DNA from: Brugia malayi
Taxonomy: Eukaryota; Nematoda; Chromadorea; Rhabditida; Onchocercidae
Assembly (NCBI RefSeq): GCF_000002995.4
Contig: NW_025062476.1
Span: 8,306,501 to 8,370,500, forward strand
Length of the DNA stretch: 64,000 bases
Reading direction: 5' to 3'
The position numbers and the translations under genes are program-made. A model generated the notes under the pieces. The model worked only from the letters and a program-made list of their open reading frames with translations, made no database searches and was not told where the DNA came from. How positions within the stretch are numbered: position 1 is the stretch's first letter; each line of letters begins with the position of its first letter. Below, one piece after another: positions 40,657 to 54,189 of the stretch.

Positions 40657-43152
40657 TTAGTTATGATATAATGCAAGAGAAAAAAGCCAGATAAGAAGTA
40701 ACTAAAAAGCACCAACAGAATGAAGAGACGATTGAGTAACGATACAAGAAATGCGACGTGATTACGATGATTTCACGTTTTCACATTGAATGTCGATTGT
40801 ATCATAAAGATACATATTGTTCTGCACTATTATCAAAATTTTCAGTTAACTTTCAAAAGTAACCTTAGTATAACATAAAATCTACATAGATTACACTTGT
40901 TGATTTCACGATCCATAAAATGAGGATTATATCCTCAGCTAATGAGAACTTATAAACAAGAAATCATGTTATGGCTAATTAATTAAACTCTTTCAAAACA
41001 AATCTTATTTAGACTTATGTCGATTTCCATTAACTGTATGCTCTTTTTTAAGTCATCTTAGTTATACTTTCTCAATTTTGTTAAAGAAGTAATCAATAAA
41101 TCAATTTGTCAAATTATCGAGAAAGTATAATAAAAATTAGCTGAAAGTGGTATGTTAGATTCCAAATTTAGAATGCATTTGAAAAGATGCAGAAGCAGAC
41201 TAGATAGCAGAATTTGTTTGTAGAAATCGCATAGATTGCAGCAAACAAAAGATAAATAAACTCTTTCATTTAATACTTACAATCTTATGCACAATTCTCT
41301 TTCAATTAACTAAGTAAGAGGTCATATTTTTCCTCCATAGTTACAGTAACACTTCGATCTCTTTCCACAATATCTAGCATTTTCCTTTTTTTCATTGAAA
41401 TAAAAGAGAAACAGGACAACATTGCTTGCCAACTCAGTAATTATAAACTTAAAATCAGATACTCTTATGATTTATGAAGTTTTAAAACAATCCCAGTAAG
41501 TAATACCTGTAATAAACTGAAAACATGCGGAGTTATTCATACGGCTCATCGCTTAACCGTTCAGAATGTCAACCACTTTGCCACTTTATTCAGAATAGGA
41601 TTAGCTTGGAAGAAATTACCATCGATTTCGCCGTAGACTCTATAGAACTAGCAGAGAATGGGCATGGCCCTCCAGTAAAAGCCAAGCTTGTAATATTTGA
41701 GCCTAGACGCATCCTTTCCCAAATGCAAATGCTAAACTCCTCCAGTGTATTTTATAGGGATCTGCTTGAAATAAAATGTGATTCTTCGATCTGATTCTCC
41801 CTATTCTTCTCCCTTCTCGGACAATTAACAATCCTCAATTCTTATTAGAAAATTAGAAATTTTCAATTTCCACATTTGCCAATTTTTGCTAGTCACTTAT
41901 TTTTTGTTATAACACTTTGCAAAATTAAATGATTACTCTTCAGACGAAAACAAATCTTTTAACCACTCATTCAAGACAGCAAATTTTAATTGCTTCTAGT
42001 AATTAAAATTTTTTTGTCTCGATAAGTGTTTGAAAATTTCGAAGTAGTGCTCTTTTCACATGATTGATCAGAAAATAAGTGTTATGCTTTGTCTTCTGAT
42101 TTAGATAAAACCAGTGTGATTATTAATGATAAAGAATTTTGCCTAATCCAAACTAGTTTCGGGCTTGTCTAACCAGAATTAATGAATTTTTGAACATGTG
42201 TCGGCACTTCTTAATTCTTAAAGGCATTAGCCTAGTTTTTTAATAGAAGGATGAAACTAAAGTTTCATATCCAAACGAAAGACTTGTTCTAACTAAGCAA
42301 GTCTTCCTAGAAATCTCCTTATCATCTCGTCACATAAAATCTCGACATGCCAGCACTATCAAGAAGACACCATACTTTTTTCTCAAAGTAAAGGGCAATT
42401 TTCATTTTTAATTCAATATATTTTTATGTTACTCTTATTTCTACTACTCAGGAATGAATTAAACTGTTTCATTACATTATTTATTTTTTTGTTATTGCTT
42501 TTTCCAACTTTTTTACAATGGTTCAGGTGAAATAATAAGTCATATCTGAATATTATTCCAATTCAAAATAGTCAGAACGAACTTGAATTCCTGAATTCTA
42601 GCACAAACTTTACACATTTCTACAAAAAAAATAAAAAATAAAAACTGTTTATAGAAGGAAGGAGGAAATAATTTTTAAAAATAAGTGAAAAAGAAACTAA
42701 GGTTGCTGAAGTTATGTAGAATAATTGAAGTGAGTAATTCGAAAATTTGACTAAAAGTATTCAGAATGGATGAGATGTCATTTATTGCTATAGCAACGAA
42801 ATGAACTGCATTTATTTCTTCTATATGGTCATCAATATCTCAATGATAACTGTTTTTTGATGCAATTTCTTCTTTTACATTAGTTTCATCGCGCAGGTAG
42901 TATTCCATTAATTAATTACCACTGCAAAAAACTGTTGTTCAACACAATCAGCGAATTCGAAAAAAAAAAAAAAAGATTACAACTGACAAAATGTAGCAGA
43001 ATAGACTGACTATATAGTGATAGTACTGCTTTTACGCTTACATATGTCCTCAAAGTAACAGAAGGACAACACTAAGAAAGCAGCGCAATTAAAATCGAAA
43101 CATTACTCTTCGTAACAAGTTCAAGAAAAACTGAAAGCCAATGCTTAACGTG

Positions 43153-43212
43153 TAACCATATCATTCGAAGGAATTCAGGACGTAACCATACCTCTCGGAG
43201 AATTTCAGGACA
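43153..43212. repeat. Degenerate 30-bp tandem duplication
   Basis: Two imperfect copies sharing TAACCATA, a CTCGGAG/TTCGAAG-like centre and a TTCAGGAC end, with a period of 30 nt. Confidence 0.6.
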
Positions 43213-44500
43213 ATTTAGATTTAAATCCCTGCAGTAAATCCAATTTTTATAGCCAACATTTAGAGCCAAATTCGGGAAGAAAAGGAAGGAATAAGCTTAT
43301 GAAAAAAATGTGGTATATGGGAAGTATGATGGTAACGAGAACATAACGCATTCATTCAGTTAATAACTAATCCCACCTTTCTGTATCTTCATTACGAGCA
43401 TTAAGATGTTGTAGTAGTCTAAGATGACTCATGCGTTGATGGAATGTACGAGACCAGTTTATTGAAAACAAGAAATCATTGTTAAAATGACAGTACAAAG
43501 CTGTTCTTAATCATTTAGCATGAAATATATATTAGAAACTACAACATCGAACAACTGAATTCAAGATAATTTTTTAAAAATATTTTGGTTACGGACCGTA
43601 TACAAAAAATATTGTATACAAAAAGCATTCATATCAAATATTTCAATCGTATCAACCAAGATGAACAACTACATTGAATAATACTATTTCCTGCATTTCA
43701 TCCACTCTTCTTTGCGAAAAACGATAAGGCAAAGCAAGCACGAAGATCAAGAGGACAGCAAACTGGGAATTTATCGAAGCCTTACTCTGCTAAGTTATCA
43801 GAAACAAAAAAGTTTGCAACAAATTAGAGAAAGACAAACACCGATGGCAACGTATTAAGAATTCCACATTCCAACATTCCAACAGTTATTGGTCGATATG
43901 CCAAAGGATTTAAAAACAATTGCGCTGGAAATAGACATGGAATTCTTGATTATATTTGGACCTTCTTTTATCCACAAAGGAAACTTAACTTTAAGAGTAA
44001 ATACAGCATTTACTCTTTTTCATCAAATGAATTTCGAATAAAGCAAATCATAAAACTAAGAAAGAAGACAAAAGCACACCCGCAGTACAGGTTCTTATAA
44101 ACTTACAATTCATGAAAAAAATTATTAGGAAAAATTCCTGAATTAATTGAAGGAAACTTTATAAAAAACAGAAGTCTAAAGTTTCCAAGTCGTAAAGGTA
44201 AACAGGAAAGCGAATATGGGGAAACTTAACAAACCGAAAAAAATTCAACAGTATAAAAACAGGAATCGAACGAGAACCTACCAAAAGATACCAAATTGAA
44301 AAAAAATGCTTGGAAAACAAGCGAAATCTTAAGATTTATATATATATATATATATTAAAACTAGTGCAAAGCGATAAAGAATAACAAGAATAATCATGAA
44401 CCTAACCTTGTAAAGCGACCTAGAAGTAGTACGCAAGCCCGATATACATATATAAAAAAGAAAAAAAAAAACAAAATTCAACTCTTCTCAGATATAATTC

Positions 44501-44506
44501 TTTATT
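44501..44506 (-). promoter_or_regulatory. Candidate polyadenylation signal of TNPO3
   Basis: AATAAA on the minus strand about 160 nt past the TNPO3 stop codon, with no better candidate nearer. Confidence 0.4.
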
Positions 44507-44667
44507 TTAACTTTGTGGAGTAACATTCCCACACAATTTTCACCAAATGTCATTTTCTTCTATTCTTTTCTACAAAATGATGAAAAATGTACAGAATGAA
44601 ATCGCGGTATATGCGTAGATTTTAACATTCAAAATAAGTGATAAAAGCATTAAATCAAATCAATTTG

Positions 44668-47600
44668 TTACATATAAAGTCGAATTAAATCACGAATCTG
44701 AGCGTATACTTGTCGTAAATCCGCAGACCTAAAAGAATCAAAAATTTGACATTATTGTTCTGAGATGAAGTAAGTACAGTGTGAGTTAAAAAGATTTTAA
44801 GATAGAATATCTTAAAGGCAATCATCGGAAGTCAAACAGTTAAAAAGTTAAGGGAATCAATTTATTTTGGACTGCATTAAATTAAATAGAATTTAACAAC
44901 TTACTCCAGCACATTTTTGTGAAACCATTCTAGTTGTTCTACCGTTGCACAAAGACCCTCATTGTGAGGAAACTTCTCCAACGTTGCTTCCAACCAAACA
45001 GATAACTGCTGAAATTTGTTACATTCTTCAAAGCTATCGTCAATTTCAGAAAAATGATTACTTCCGGAGCATTTGGATCTTTTTATAGCCACTTTTCATG
45101 ATCCATTTATAATAATAAAACCTTCATATCCTCACTAATGTTAATAGTGTGTGTATATCTTCTTGAATTATTTAATATGACCTTTAGAAATGCTTAACAA
45201 TAGATACCTCTTTCGATAGTTTACCAATTAAATAGATAATTTCAGCCATATCCCGCTTTAAAGTACCCGAAACGCTGAATACTGCCGCTTGAAGAGACCC
45301 GCTAATCAGTCTCTCGCCGTATTTTAAAAATAGTTGTTCAGCTCCTTCTACACCTGCATCCCGATAATTGGACTGCAATATTATATTATTCAACATTCAA
45401 CTCTAAAACCCAGTTCATTTAAGTTGTTTTTAATCCGTTTATAAACAACTGACTCAATAAAATTAATAGACTCAACCAATGAAATTTTCGTCTGCATATA
45501 AGAAGCGAAGAGATAGCCTTCGCCACCTTGTTCCTCTATATTTTTCTCACAATTTTTGAATTTTGAAAAACTTAAACCTCATCGTACCTTTCTCGCGATG
45601 AGTAACGATGTAATACATTCGGAAAAAAATTTGGTTACTGATCTATTTGCATCAACGTGATCAACACCTAAACCAACCAGTCCACATTCAAACAACTGTG
45701 CACTCATTGGTTCTTGGAAAAATACTGACGGCGCACGCTGCACGAATCTAAAACAAAACTTTAAATTGTGTGTTAATTGTTGCTTTCTTTAAACATATCT
45801 TACACTTAGTGGTTAAGATTGGAGTACGATCAAATAATCACCTGATAGCCAATCTAAACATATCATCGATTGTATCAGGATGATTGCGAAAACCATTTTG
45901 TTCCTGCAGTAGCTTAAACGAATCGTTGCATAAAATCTGTAAAAACAAGCAGAAAAATTTAAAAAATAACATATTCCGCCTTTTTAGAACCAAATCTTTT
46001 GTAAATTAACATACTTTATTATAGATACAAACAACGTAATTCTTCAATAAAAATTCATCAATCGTAAAAAGTTTACGTTAAGCATATGAACTAATCCGGA
46101 GCGACAGTTATCCAAATGACCGTATTCATCAACCAAAATACTGGCCAAATACAGGAAGCATGAATGAGGATGACGATTATATATATCAACCATCTAGAAG
46201 TTATACTGCACGTTATAACAGAGAGACGACAGTTATCCAAATGACCTTAATTTTTTTATTTTTCGCAAACTATGTTTGAAACTAAAAAATAGATATGTCA
46301 TCAACGCAACTGAACAACAAATATCTATTTTTTTTTTTTTTTTTTATAAATCTGATTTTTCAAATAGTGAACCTGCTCAACAAGGGATTCAATAAAAATA
46401 ATTGAATGGACTTCCAAAAAGCGTATCATAAATCGTATCGCACGGCAACAATGTTCAACGACTCGAGTATTTTTTTCATATTTTCTGCAAGTTTCTAAAA
46501 CAAACGGCCAAACTTCTTTCACAGTTGCAATCCATAGTGTTGGAACATTATCATTTGTATTTGTGGAACTTCCTGAATGAAAATAAATTAAATTAGGTCA
46601 AATTAACGAGCAAAAGTTACCAATAAATTTATAATGCATATAATTTTGGAAAAAAACATGGCAATAAATACCGTTCTGCACGGTATTCTTCGGATTGCAT
46701 GCTTGATGCGTCCACGGTTGAACATGTCGGAAGACTGCAGCTATTCTATCGACCCATAAAACCGGATCACGACTCAAAAGATACCATGAATCTGATGCAT
46801 TCTCGTTACTGTCTTGTGGTTCGTTAGGTGATATATCCACCTTTGATTTAAGAAGCTAAAACAAAATAATTGAATGAGAAACAATGTAATAAGTAAAATG
46901 TTCAAATAAAATTTAGTGCATGAAAATTTTCAAAAAATATAGTTTGGATGGAAATAAAAATTTTGAGAATAAAATCTACTTCAGCCAAATTTGTCGTCTG
47001 CGGCTCAATTAACCGCCTTAACCGGGTTGCAGTTTCTTCTCCTGGTAAACCATTCAGCATTGAAGAACAAGCTAAAAAGATTAATAATAAATTTCACTGT
47101 CAATCATTCACAAACAATTTCTGGATAATAATTTTTGCATTAAATTAGTCCAATCTATGGCTCTTAATTGATAAATTTTAAAAACCTTCTCTACCAAAAT
47201 CAACAGCTTTAAAAACGAAGTAAGAAATGACCAAGGTTATTGTTTCGGTAATATAAATAAGCTTAAAATCAGACAAAGCAAATGTTCAATACAGCAACAA
47301 TAAGCACACTTTTAAGTTAAAAAATTCAAGAGATTAACTTTTGATCCTTTTTATGACGCAATATAAAGCAAGGCTTGGAACTGAGGATAAAAAATATTTT
47401 ATGTGAAACTTCAATCATAAATAAATAAAATAAAAAATATAGAAACTATGTATATAAAAAAATAAAAACTATAAGTAAAAAACAAGAATTATTCAAAGTA
47501 AATATGAGAAAGTGAACCCTGAAGAAGTAGGAGGATGGAATTTTCCAGCTGTTGTCCTTTGTTTTCGCCATTTTCCAGAAATGGAATGATGGCAAATATA

Positions 47601-50600
47601 GAATCAAAGTGCTCCAAACAATTACTCTCGCACTTTTCACAGATCCCGTAAAGAGATTCGGAAGCGGCTCGAACGAAGCACGGCTTTTGTACTTTATCCA
47701 GTAACCAAGTAATGCATGGTTCTAAATGAAATCCTTCTAAAACTTAGATCATAGAAAACTGCAAAATCAGTTAAATAACGCAAAGCCATATTCCAAATAT
47801 TAGATTAAAACAAATGACAAACCTTGATATTGCTTATTTTCGTGTAACCAATCAATTAAATTTCCAAGTAATTTAATAGAGGTATTAGTCAGTATCGGAT
47901 GAGATGTAACGGGCATAACCAGTACAGCATGAACCAAAAGAGGAACCACTGTTTCTTCGGTCCTGAAAAAGAATAAACCAATGGGTCAAGATAAGACAAA
48001 GACCTTAAGTGAAAAACAGCAGCAATAACAACTGGACACCTGAGTAACGAAAAAGAACACTTACGGAAGAACGTTATGTACGATCACTGAAATAATATAC
48101 AAAGCAGCTTCCGATTCGTCCCAAGAACCTGATGAAACCGATTGCAGTATTGAGAACATCTACAAAACACTGCGGCGAATTCATAGTCAAAATTAAACCA
48201 ATTCAGTAATCTTCAGTTTCTTTCGAAAAAATCCCTCGATTACTCCTAAACTAACAAATTAAGTTAATCAGTAACTGTATCAGATTTTCCTTAATATATT
48301 TGTGGAAGTAACTGAATCTGATTCAATTGTTACCCTTCTCTCTAACAATTCTTCTGAAAATATACCATTCAACTCATATTTTATAAAGCAGAGAATGATA
48401 ACATACTCTGATATCTTAACATAAAATTTCTATAATGTGTAAAAATACATACGCTTTGGATGCACCGATCAGTTCCAACGATGAAAACAACATCCTTGAG
48501 TGTGTCGGAAACTTGACCTCGAAACTCAACAAAATCATCGTTCTCGTCCGGAACATCTTCCTGATCAGTGTCAAACCGACAGTGCTTATAGAGTGCCATG
48601 ATATACCTTAATTAAAAATATGAAGATATGAATATTTCTCTTTACCAAAGGAACGATATAAAAGGATGTGAACAACAGCATCTAAATATGAAACGATTGA
48701 CTACTGTATCCATTATTTTTCTAAATTTACTGCATCAAATTTCATACAGACCTATCTATTTCTTTCAGATCATAAGAAGCAACGTAAACTATCTAACCGT
48801 TCGATGTATGGCTTGAACTGAGTGTTCAAATCATCATCGTTCCTTTCATACAGATATTCAGAAAGACGGTACCAAATGTTGAATGTCATTTCCACTAGCT
48901 AAACAAAATTTTAATAAAAATTATACTGTAAAACATAAAAACTTCATTCCAAATTTCTGAAATTAAATAAGGAATCATGACTAACATTATAATCATGATA
49001 GCCTGCTAGAAGAAGGAGCATTTCGATGCTTCGAAAATCACCAAGATGTTGTCCTGGCTCTTGGATCATACATTCTAGGAGTGATTCACTTAATTCACAA
49101 AACACTCGAGCATATCCTTGTAATCTGCAGATTCAAATTTTATACACTATCGTCGTTTGCTAAAAGCATGATTTTTCATTTCCAATAAAGAACTTTTAGT
49201 TTATATAGTCACCAAAATGTTCATTCAAATTCTGGACTAATAGTTCTTTAAATTTTTACAATTTATATAGTATAAACCTATCAAAATCATCGTTCGCGAC
49301 AGCCATTGAAAAGCTATCCGCCATCCCATAGCATGCAGTTTGCAGAGCCACGGCTAAAGCACGATTAACATTGGTATCTTCAGCACGATATAACGCTGAT
49401 ACAATACATTCACAAGCCGAATCATGTAATGAACTGGGTGAATTTGGATTCTGCTGCAAATAAGTTCAGAAATATATGTATTCCAAAAGTTAATTGACTA
49501 CTAACTACTTCTCTTTTCTTTTTTTTCTCGTCAGAAAATATAATCATTTGTCAATTTGTTTTGCTTTCTCAAATGAAATAAATGAAAGCTAATTTTTTGA
49601 ATTTCTTTGATAATTGAAAATTTAAACACATAAAAGCATATTGGAAATATAAAAATGGTACGAAAATTCAAACCAAAAGTGAGAAAACATATTTGAGCAG
49701 TTCGCTTGCTGCAATATCATCAGTTGGAATTAGCGGATTTAGCAACCAGGAGCTGAAGCAGCTCAGAACTCTTTTCAGTATCGCATCGTCATTACTATTA
49801 AAAACACAAACTTGACTCTGCAAAAGGACTTATTGAAAATAATACTGTAAAAATATATCCTGATAAGTTGCGAAAGCTGGAAAAAAAATTATGCAACATA
49901 TTTTTAAAAAAGATTAATATCCATTTGGTCAAGCTTGAAGAAATTCGTAATAAGAACTCACTAAAAAATGAATAACTGCTTGTGTCTTCTGTGCTAGTTC
50001 TGTGTTTACTGCACGGCGCCGATTCTCACCAATCCTTAGATGTGAGCTTTGTACCTCTTCTGGCAGGGTTTTCAAAAAAGTAAGTAAAACAGGAGTTTTA
50101 TCAGGTGTTCCGAACCTGCAAGCAGATCATTAAAAATAGACAAAAGAGGTGCTTCTGGAAAGGACAACTTATAGAAATGAATTTCCAACTTATCCGGCAT
50201 GAAAGTCATAAGAAATTATGTTCTTAATACTTGTGAAGTGAGACGTTTTCAGATGAACACTCAACGTGTTGTATTAACAAAAGAAAATATAGCCATTTCC
50301 AAGAATGAAATCCAGACAGAGACAATAAAAAAACCTCTCAAGAATTTCTGCAACGAAATTAGTCCATTCCGGCACTTGTAAATAAAGATCAGAAAGCGCC
50401 AAACAAAGCTGAGTTATGATTACCGAATTCCTTTCAAGTGGATAAGACTCGTAATTCCTGAAACAGATGTCAATCATCGTAAATAGGAGAATTTGTCAGG
50501 CAAAAGAGTATTCAGTTTTGATTTCGAAAAACTATCATCATGAACGACATACGACAAAAAAATTTCATAATACAAAGATTCAATGATTTCAACTGCAACT

Positions 50601-51101
50601 TTGTAATGCAACAACTGATCAAGTGGCGAAAATGATACCCAGTAAAAGTCATTGGCGAAAATTGAAAATCACAAAACAAACAAATCAAATCTGCTCCTTG
50701 AATTACTAAAATGTAATTCAAACAAGTATACTAATGACGAAATAAGGACCTCAAATGATTAATTAACGAATCCCTCAAAGACAAATGTGAAGAAGACGGT
50801 AATTCCTTTATAGAATGCAACAATTTCTGCCTCATTGTTTGAGCAGCGAAGTAACTGGCTGTCGAATCTCGATGTTCAGATAATATACGATCACAAATGG
50901 ACCATGAATACACCTGCAACAACTTCCAAATCAAATTCATTTTATATTCCACAAAAGTTTGTGCATACTTTGTATAACCCTTTCAAGAAAACTTACGGAT
51001 TTTTGAAATTCTCCAAGCCAGATGCTAGCTTTGCTGCATGCAATACTATCAGACCCATTTAATACCGCAATTGCATGATATACCGTCTCGATATTATCCA
51101 T
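44668..51101 (-). CDS. TNPO3: Transportin-3 (importin beta family, SR-protein import receptor)
   Basis: Twenty-one exons agree in phase and give 958 residues (human 923): 50997-51101, 50750-50913, 50335-50457, 49962-50115, 49689-49817, 49278-49453, 48986-49124, 48798-48898, 48453-48606, 48065-48159, 47823-47962, 47518-47736, 46980-47071, 46672-46855, 46373-46572, 46077-46193, 45842-45936, 45588-45747, 45208-45372, 44905-45008, 44668-44728. The product is an all-helical HEAT-repeat protein. Family landmarks are in order: [11 protein letters not shown] at the N-terminus, [12 protein letters not shown], the arginine-rich segment [11 protein letters not shown] that in TNPO3 contacts the RS domain of cargo, EHCCRAIRF, and [23 protein letters not shown]3 carries phosphorylated SR splicing factors into the nucleus and releases them on RanGTP. 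Start and stop are both well defined. Assignment is very secure. Confidence 0.96.
46227..46246. repeat. 20-bp copy of TNPO3 exon sequence in the adjacent intron
   Basis: CGACAGTTATCCAAATGACC at 46227-46246 repeats exactly the segment 46102-46121, which lies inside the TNPO3 exon 46077-46193. The copy is 34 nt outside that exon. Confidence 0.9.
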
Positions 51102-52607
51102 CCTTCAATGACTTCAACTAAGAATAAATATTCCTCATTTGAGAGTTACCACTGACCCCAATTTTAGAGTAGATGTAGCATAATTTTCAAGGAAGACTTT
51201 TTAAACAGAATGGAATGGCAAGACTTCATAACATATTAACTTCGAAATAAAGTAATGAGTAAGGGTAAACAAACCTAAATTAAATAAAATCAGGTAAAAA
51301 AGGCGTTAAAAAGATTTATTCGAGCTTCTTATGTTAGTAACTGAATAGAAAAATGATGAGAATGACCGAATGAGTGAACGTGAAACATTACAATAACGAT
51401 GATGATACCGCCTATGCATTAATTAGTGAAATTTTACTTCATTTGAAGATACTTCTTGAAATAACCGTTACGGATTCTTTGTAATATGCACTCTAAACAT
51501 GACTAGTTCAGCTAACATTTTCTTTTCCATTAACCGGTTCTTATTGCGCTTCGTTTTGTATGCGTAACAAAACATCGTAAGATGGGTGAAGCAAAATTCC
51601 AAAAGTTTTAAGAAAACATAGTACATGCCAAATCCCGGAATTTAAATCACTAGAAACAAGTGAAGACTTGGAATAAAACCTCAAAAACCCTTTCTTAGAT
51701 TATGCATAGATTATAAACTATAAATCTAAGCTTGATTACTACCATCCCACAATCAACCGGCACTTCTAATGGTATGAATCACTACTCATGATTTTACATT
51801 TCTAAAAATGAGATTCCGAGGACTCTGGAACGTTCTCCCACATTTCCCGCGATATGACACATTAGAAATCAAAATAAATACAACTGCACCAAGCTACTGC
51901 CAATAACAGCGTAGAGAAGATTGACCAGTCTAAAAAGCAATTAAACACATTATAAATTCCATGCTTTATTTATAAAAAAAAAAAAAATTAAAAACGTACG
52001 ATAGAATGAAACAACGCATTAAACATCTAAAATACATAAATCACCGCAATTAAGATGATGTTAATTCTGGATGATAGAATATTTAATACAGTGTCGATAC
52101 AGTTCTAAGTAGTTTTAAACTAAGAACTTCAGATGTGAATTTTTCTGAAAGCATAGTAGTCTATGAAAATTGATCAAATGCACTAAACATAAGCAGGAGG
52201 ATAGAAAAAAAAAAAAGTATTTGAAAAATATGGTGGAAAAAACTGTTCGCACTGAGAGAAACAAAACAGGACGCAAGGAGCTTCAAAAACAAAATAGAAA
52301 TATAGTAGAAAAACCACTAAGCTCAAAATATGGCAATAATGGTCTATATTTTTAAAATTCTAACTTTTAAATTTCAATACGGAAAAGGTAATTTTATCAG
52401 CACAACATCGATTATCCAAACATAACTGCTAATTTCCAAAAGTGACAAGTCCATGAATCGAAACCACATGAAAAACAAATGCAAAACGTTTTACAATTAT
52501 GTACTCTAATCTATAACGTCTGAAAAAACTGATAAAATTAAAAATTTTCCTCATAGAATTCCATTAATGAGCTTAAACTACACTGATACTTCACACAAGT
52601 TAAAGCT
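51102..52607. other. Intergenic between TNPO3 and MNAT1
   Basis: About 1.5 kb with no exon I can support. It should contain the TNPO3 promoter (right of 51101) and the MNAT1 3' UTR (left of 52608). The size of the gap argues against TNPO3 sharing a transcript with MNAT1. Confidence 0.55.
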
Positions 52608-54158
52608 TCAAAATAAAAATAAGTCAATTCTGGAGTCAAATAAAGCACGCATGCAGCATGTTTCCGGCGTAAATCCACCCGCATACCTACTCCCACTGAT
52701 TTGTAATACATGCTGCAAATATCCCATTCGAGACAAATCCTCGGGTTTTGGAAGTGATGGTCCATTGATGGGAAGCTCCGGCCCACGATACACGAACGGT
52801 GCACCACTTATACGAATTAGTGCAAAAGATGCAGTATCGAGACGTTTTTGTTGAGCTTCTGTAATTAGAATGACTTCTACAATTAAAGAACATATGAAAA
52901 AATGAAAACAGCTTTCAAGTTAAAGAAATTACCAAAAGAATAACTTATTTATATTCAAAGAATTATTCAGGGAATACAGAGCTCTATATAAATAATACTT
53001 AATCTCTGTGTAATCTTAAAGTGATACTTAATTCCTTACCCATTTTAGATTTCTTTCGCTTTACAGCTTCTTCCTTTTCTGCGAGTTCTGCTTCAATCTG
53101 TCGCTTTCTCTGACGATCCAAAATGACTTCTGCAGGCAAATCAGATTCACGGAGTTCGTCAATTATTGCCTTAGCTTTGTCTGAACTAGTCACTTTCTCA
53201 GGCAACTCCTGAAAATTTTGCACAACTAATCAATTGGAAAGATTGTGAAACATCTAGTACTAATCGAAGAAAAGTACTCACTTTTTTCCCGGCTCCTTCT
53301 ACAACATACTTTTTTCTTTTTTGCTCTTCTTCCAACATTTGAAAAATCCATATTTGATCTTCATCAAGCTAAAAAAACTTTTTTACTTGATCCTGAGATT
53401 TAGAAATGGCAAATCAAATAATCTAGGAATAACCGCTAAAGTAGATCCTTTCTAGAACATTATCGATCACTTAGTATGACGCGCATTTCTTACTAATTCA
53501 TTCTGTAGATACAGTCACAAGTCTATTTACCTTGCGCTTATTTCTTTCAATAAGTTCACTGTTCTCTGATTTAAAACGGTTAACTTCAGCTTCGGTCTCC
53601 TCAACATCAATATTATAGGTCAAATTCATGACAATTGTTTCAATCCGTTCCAAATAATTGTTGAAGTCGCGCAACGTTGGAAAATCCATTCGTTTCAAAT
53701 TGTAAATCTAAATATGGCTGCTTAAACGACACACAGAGGACTTGACAAAATTCTCATGAAATGGTAATCATAGTGTCATTTTCATGAACTTCCAACTTCT
53801 CCACTAAACCAACAAAATATGATATAATCTTACCTTTCCAAGTTTTTTACGAATATGATTTTCTTTCTCCACCACAGGGTCATCAAAGATTTGTTCCCAG
53901 AATCCTTTCTTCCACAAAATTTTTCCACACTGTGGACAGGGACCGCTGTTGCGAGCAAACAGATTTTCTACACAGTTCCTAGAACTGCCAAATGTAAAGG
54001 ATCTCATCGCGCTCCATACATGTGATTAACTCTAAAATATTTCTCATTTAACTGTTTGGACTGACTTGCCTGCATAATGGATGACCACACTCATTAATCA
54101 TCATCAACATCGTTCGGTTATTGTATTCCTTAGCTTTACATTTTGGACATTCGCGCAT
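52608..54158 (-). CDS. MNAT1: MAT1, CDK-activating kinase assembly factor (TFIIH)
   Basis: Six exons, 54070-54158, 53834-53978, 53531-53707, 53282-53368, 53040-53208, 52608-52876, give 311 residues (human 309). The N-terminus is a C3HC4 RING: RECPKCKAK, NECGHPLCRNCVENLF, GPCPQCGKILW. Then come a family-typical stretch DFPTLRDFNNYLERIE, a charged coiled coil, the ESDLPAEVILD segment, and the C-terminal cyclin H/CDK7-binding region with RMGYLQHV and AGGFTPETC. MAT1 stabilises CDK7-cyclin H and docks it on TFIIH through XPD, in the nucleus. The first intron must use a GC donor (GCAAGT at 54069-54064): no GT nearby keeps the RING frame. The ATG stands 31 nt after the stop of LYRM4, directly behind a TAG acceptor, so it is probably the second gene of an operon. 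Confidence 0.95.
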
Positions 54159-54189
54159 TCTACACCTTCACAGTGATTCTCTTACTAAG

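Noticed and set aside
44240..44285. tRNA T-arm-like string GTTCGATTC on the minus strand
   Set aside because: The flanking bases do not form a T stem and there is no acceptor or anticodon arm.
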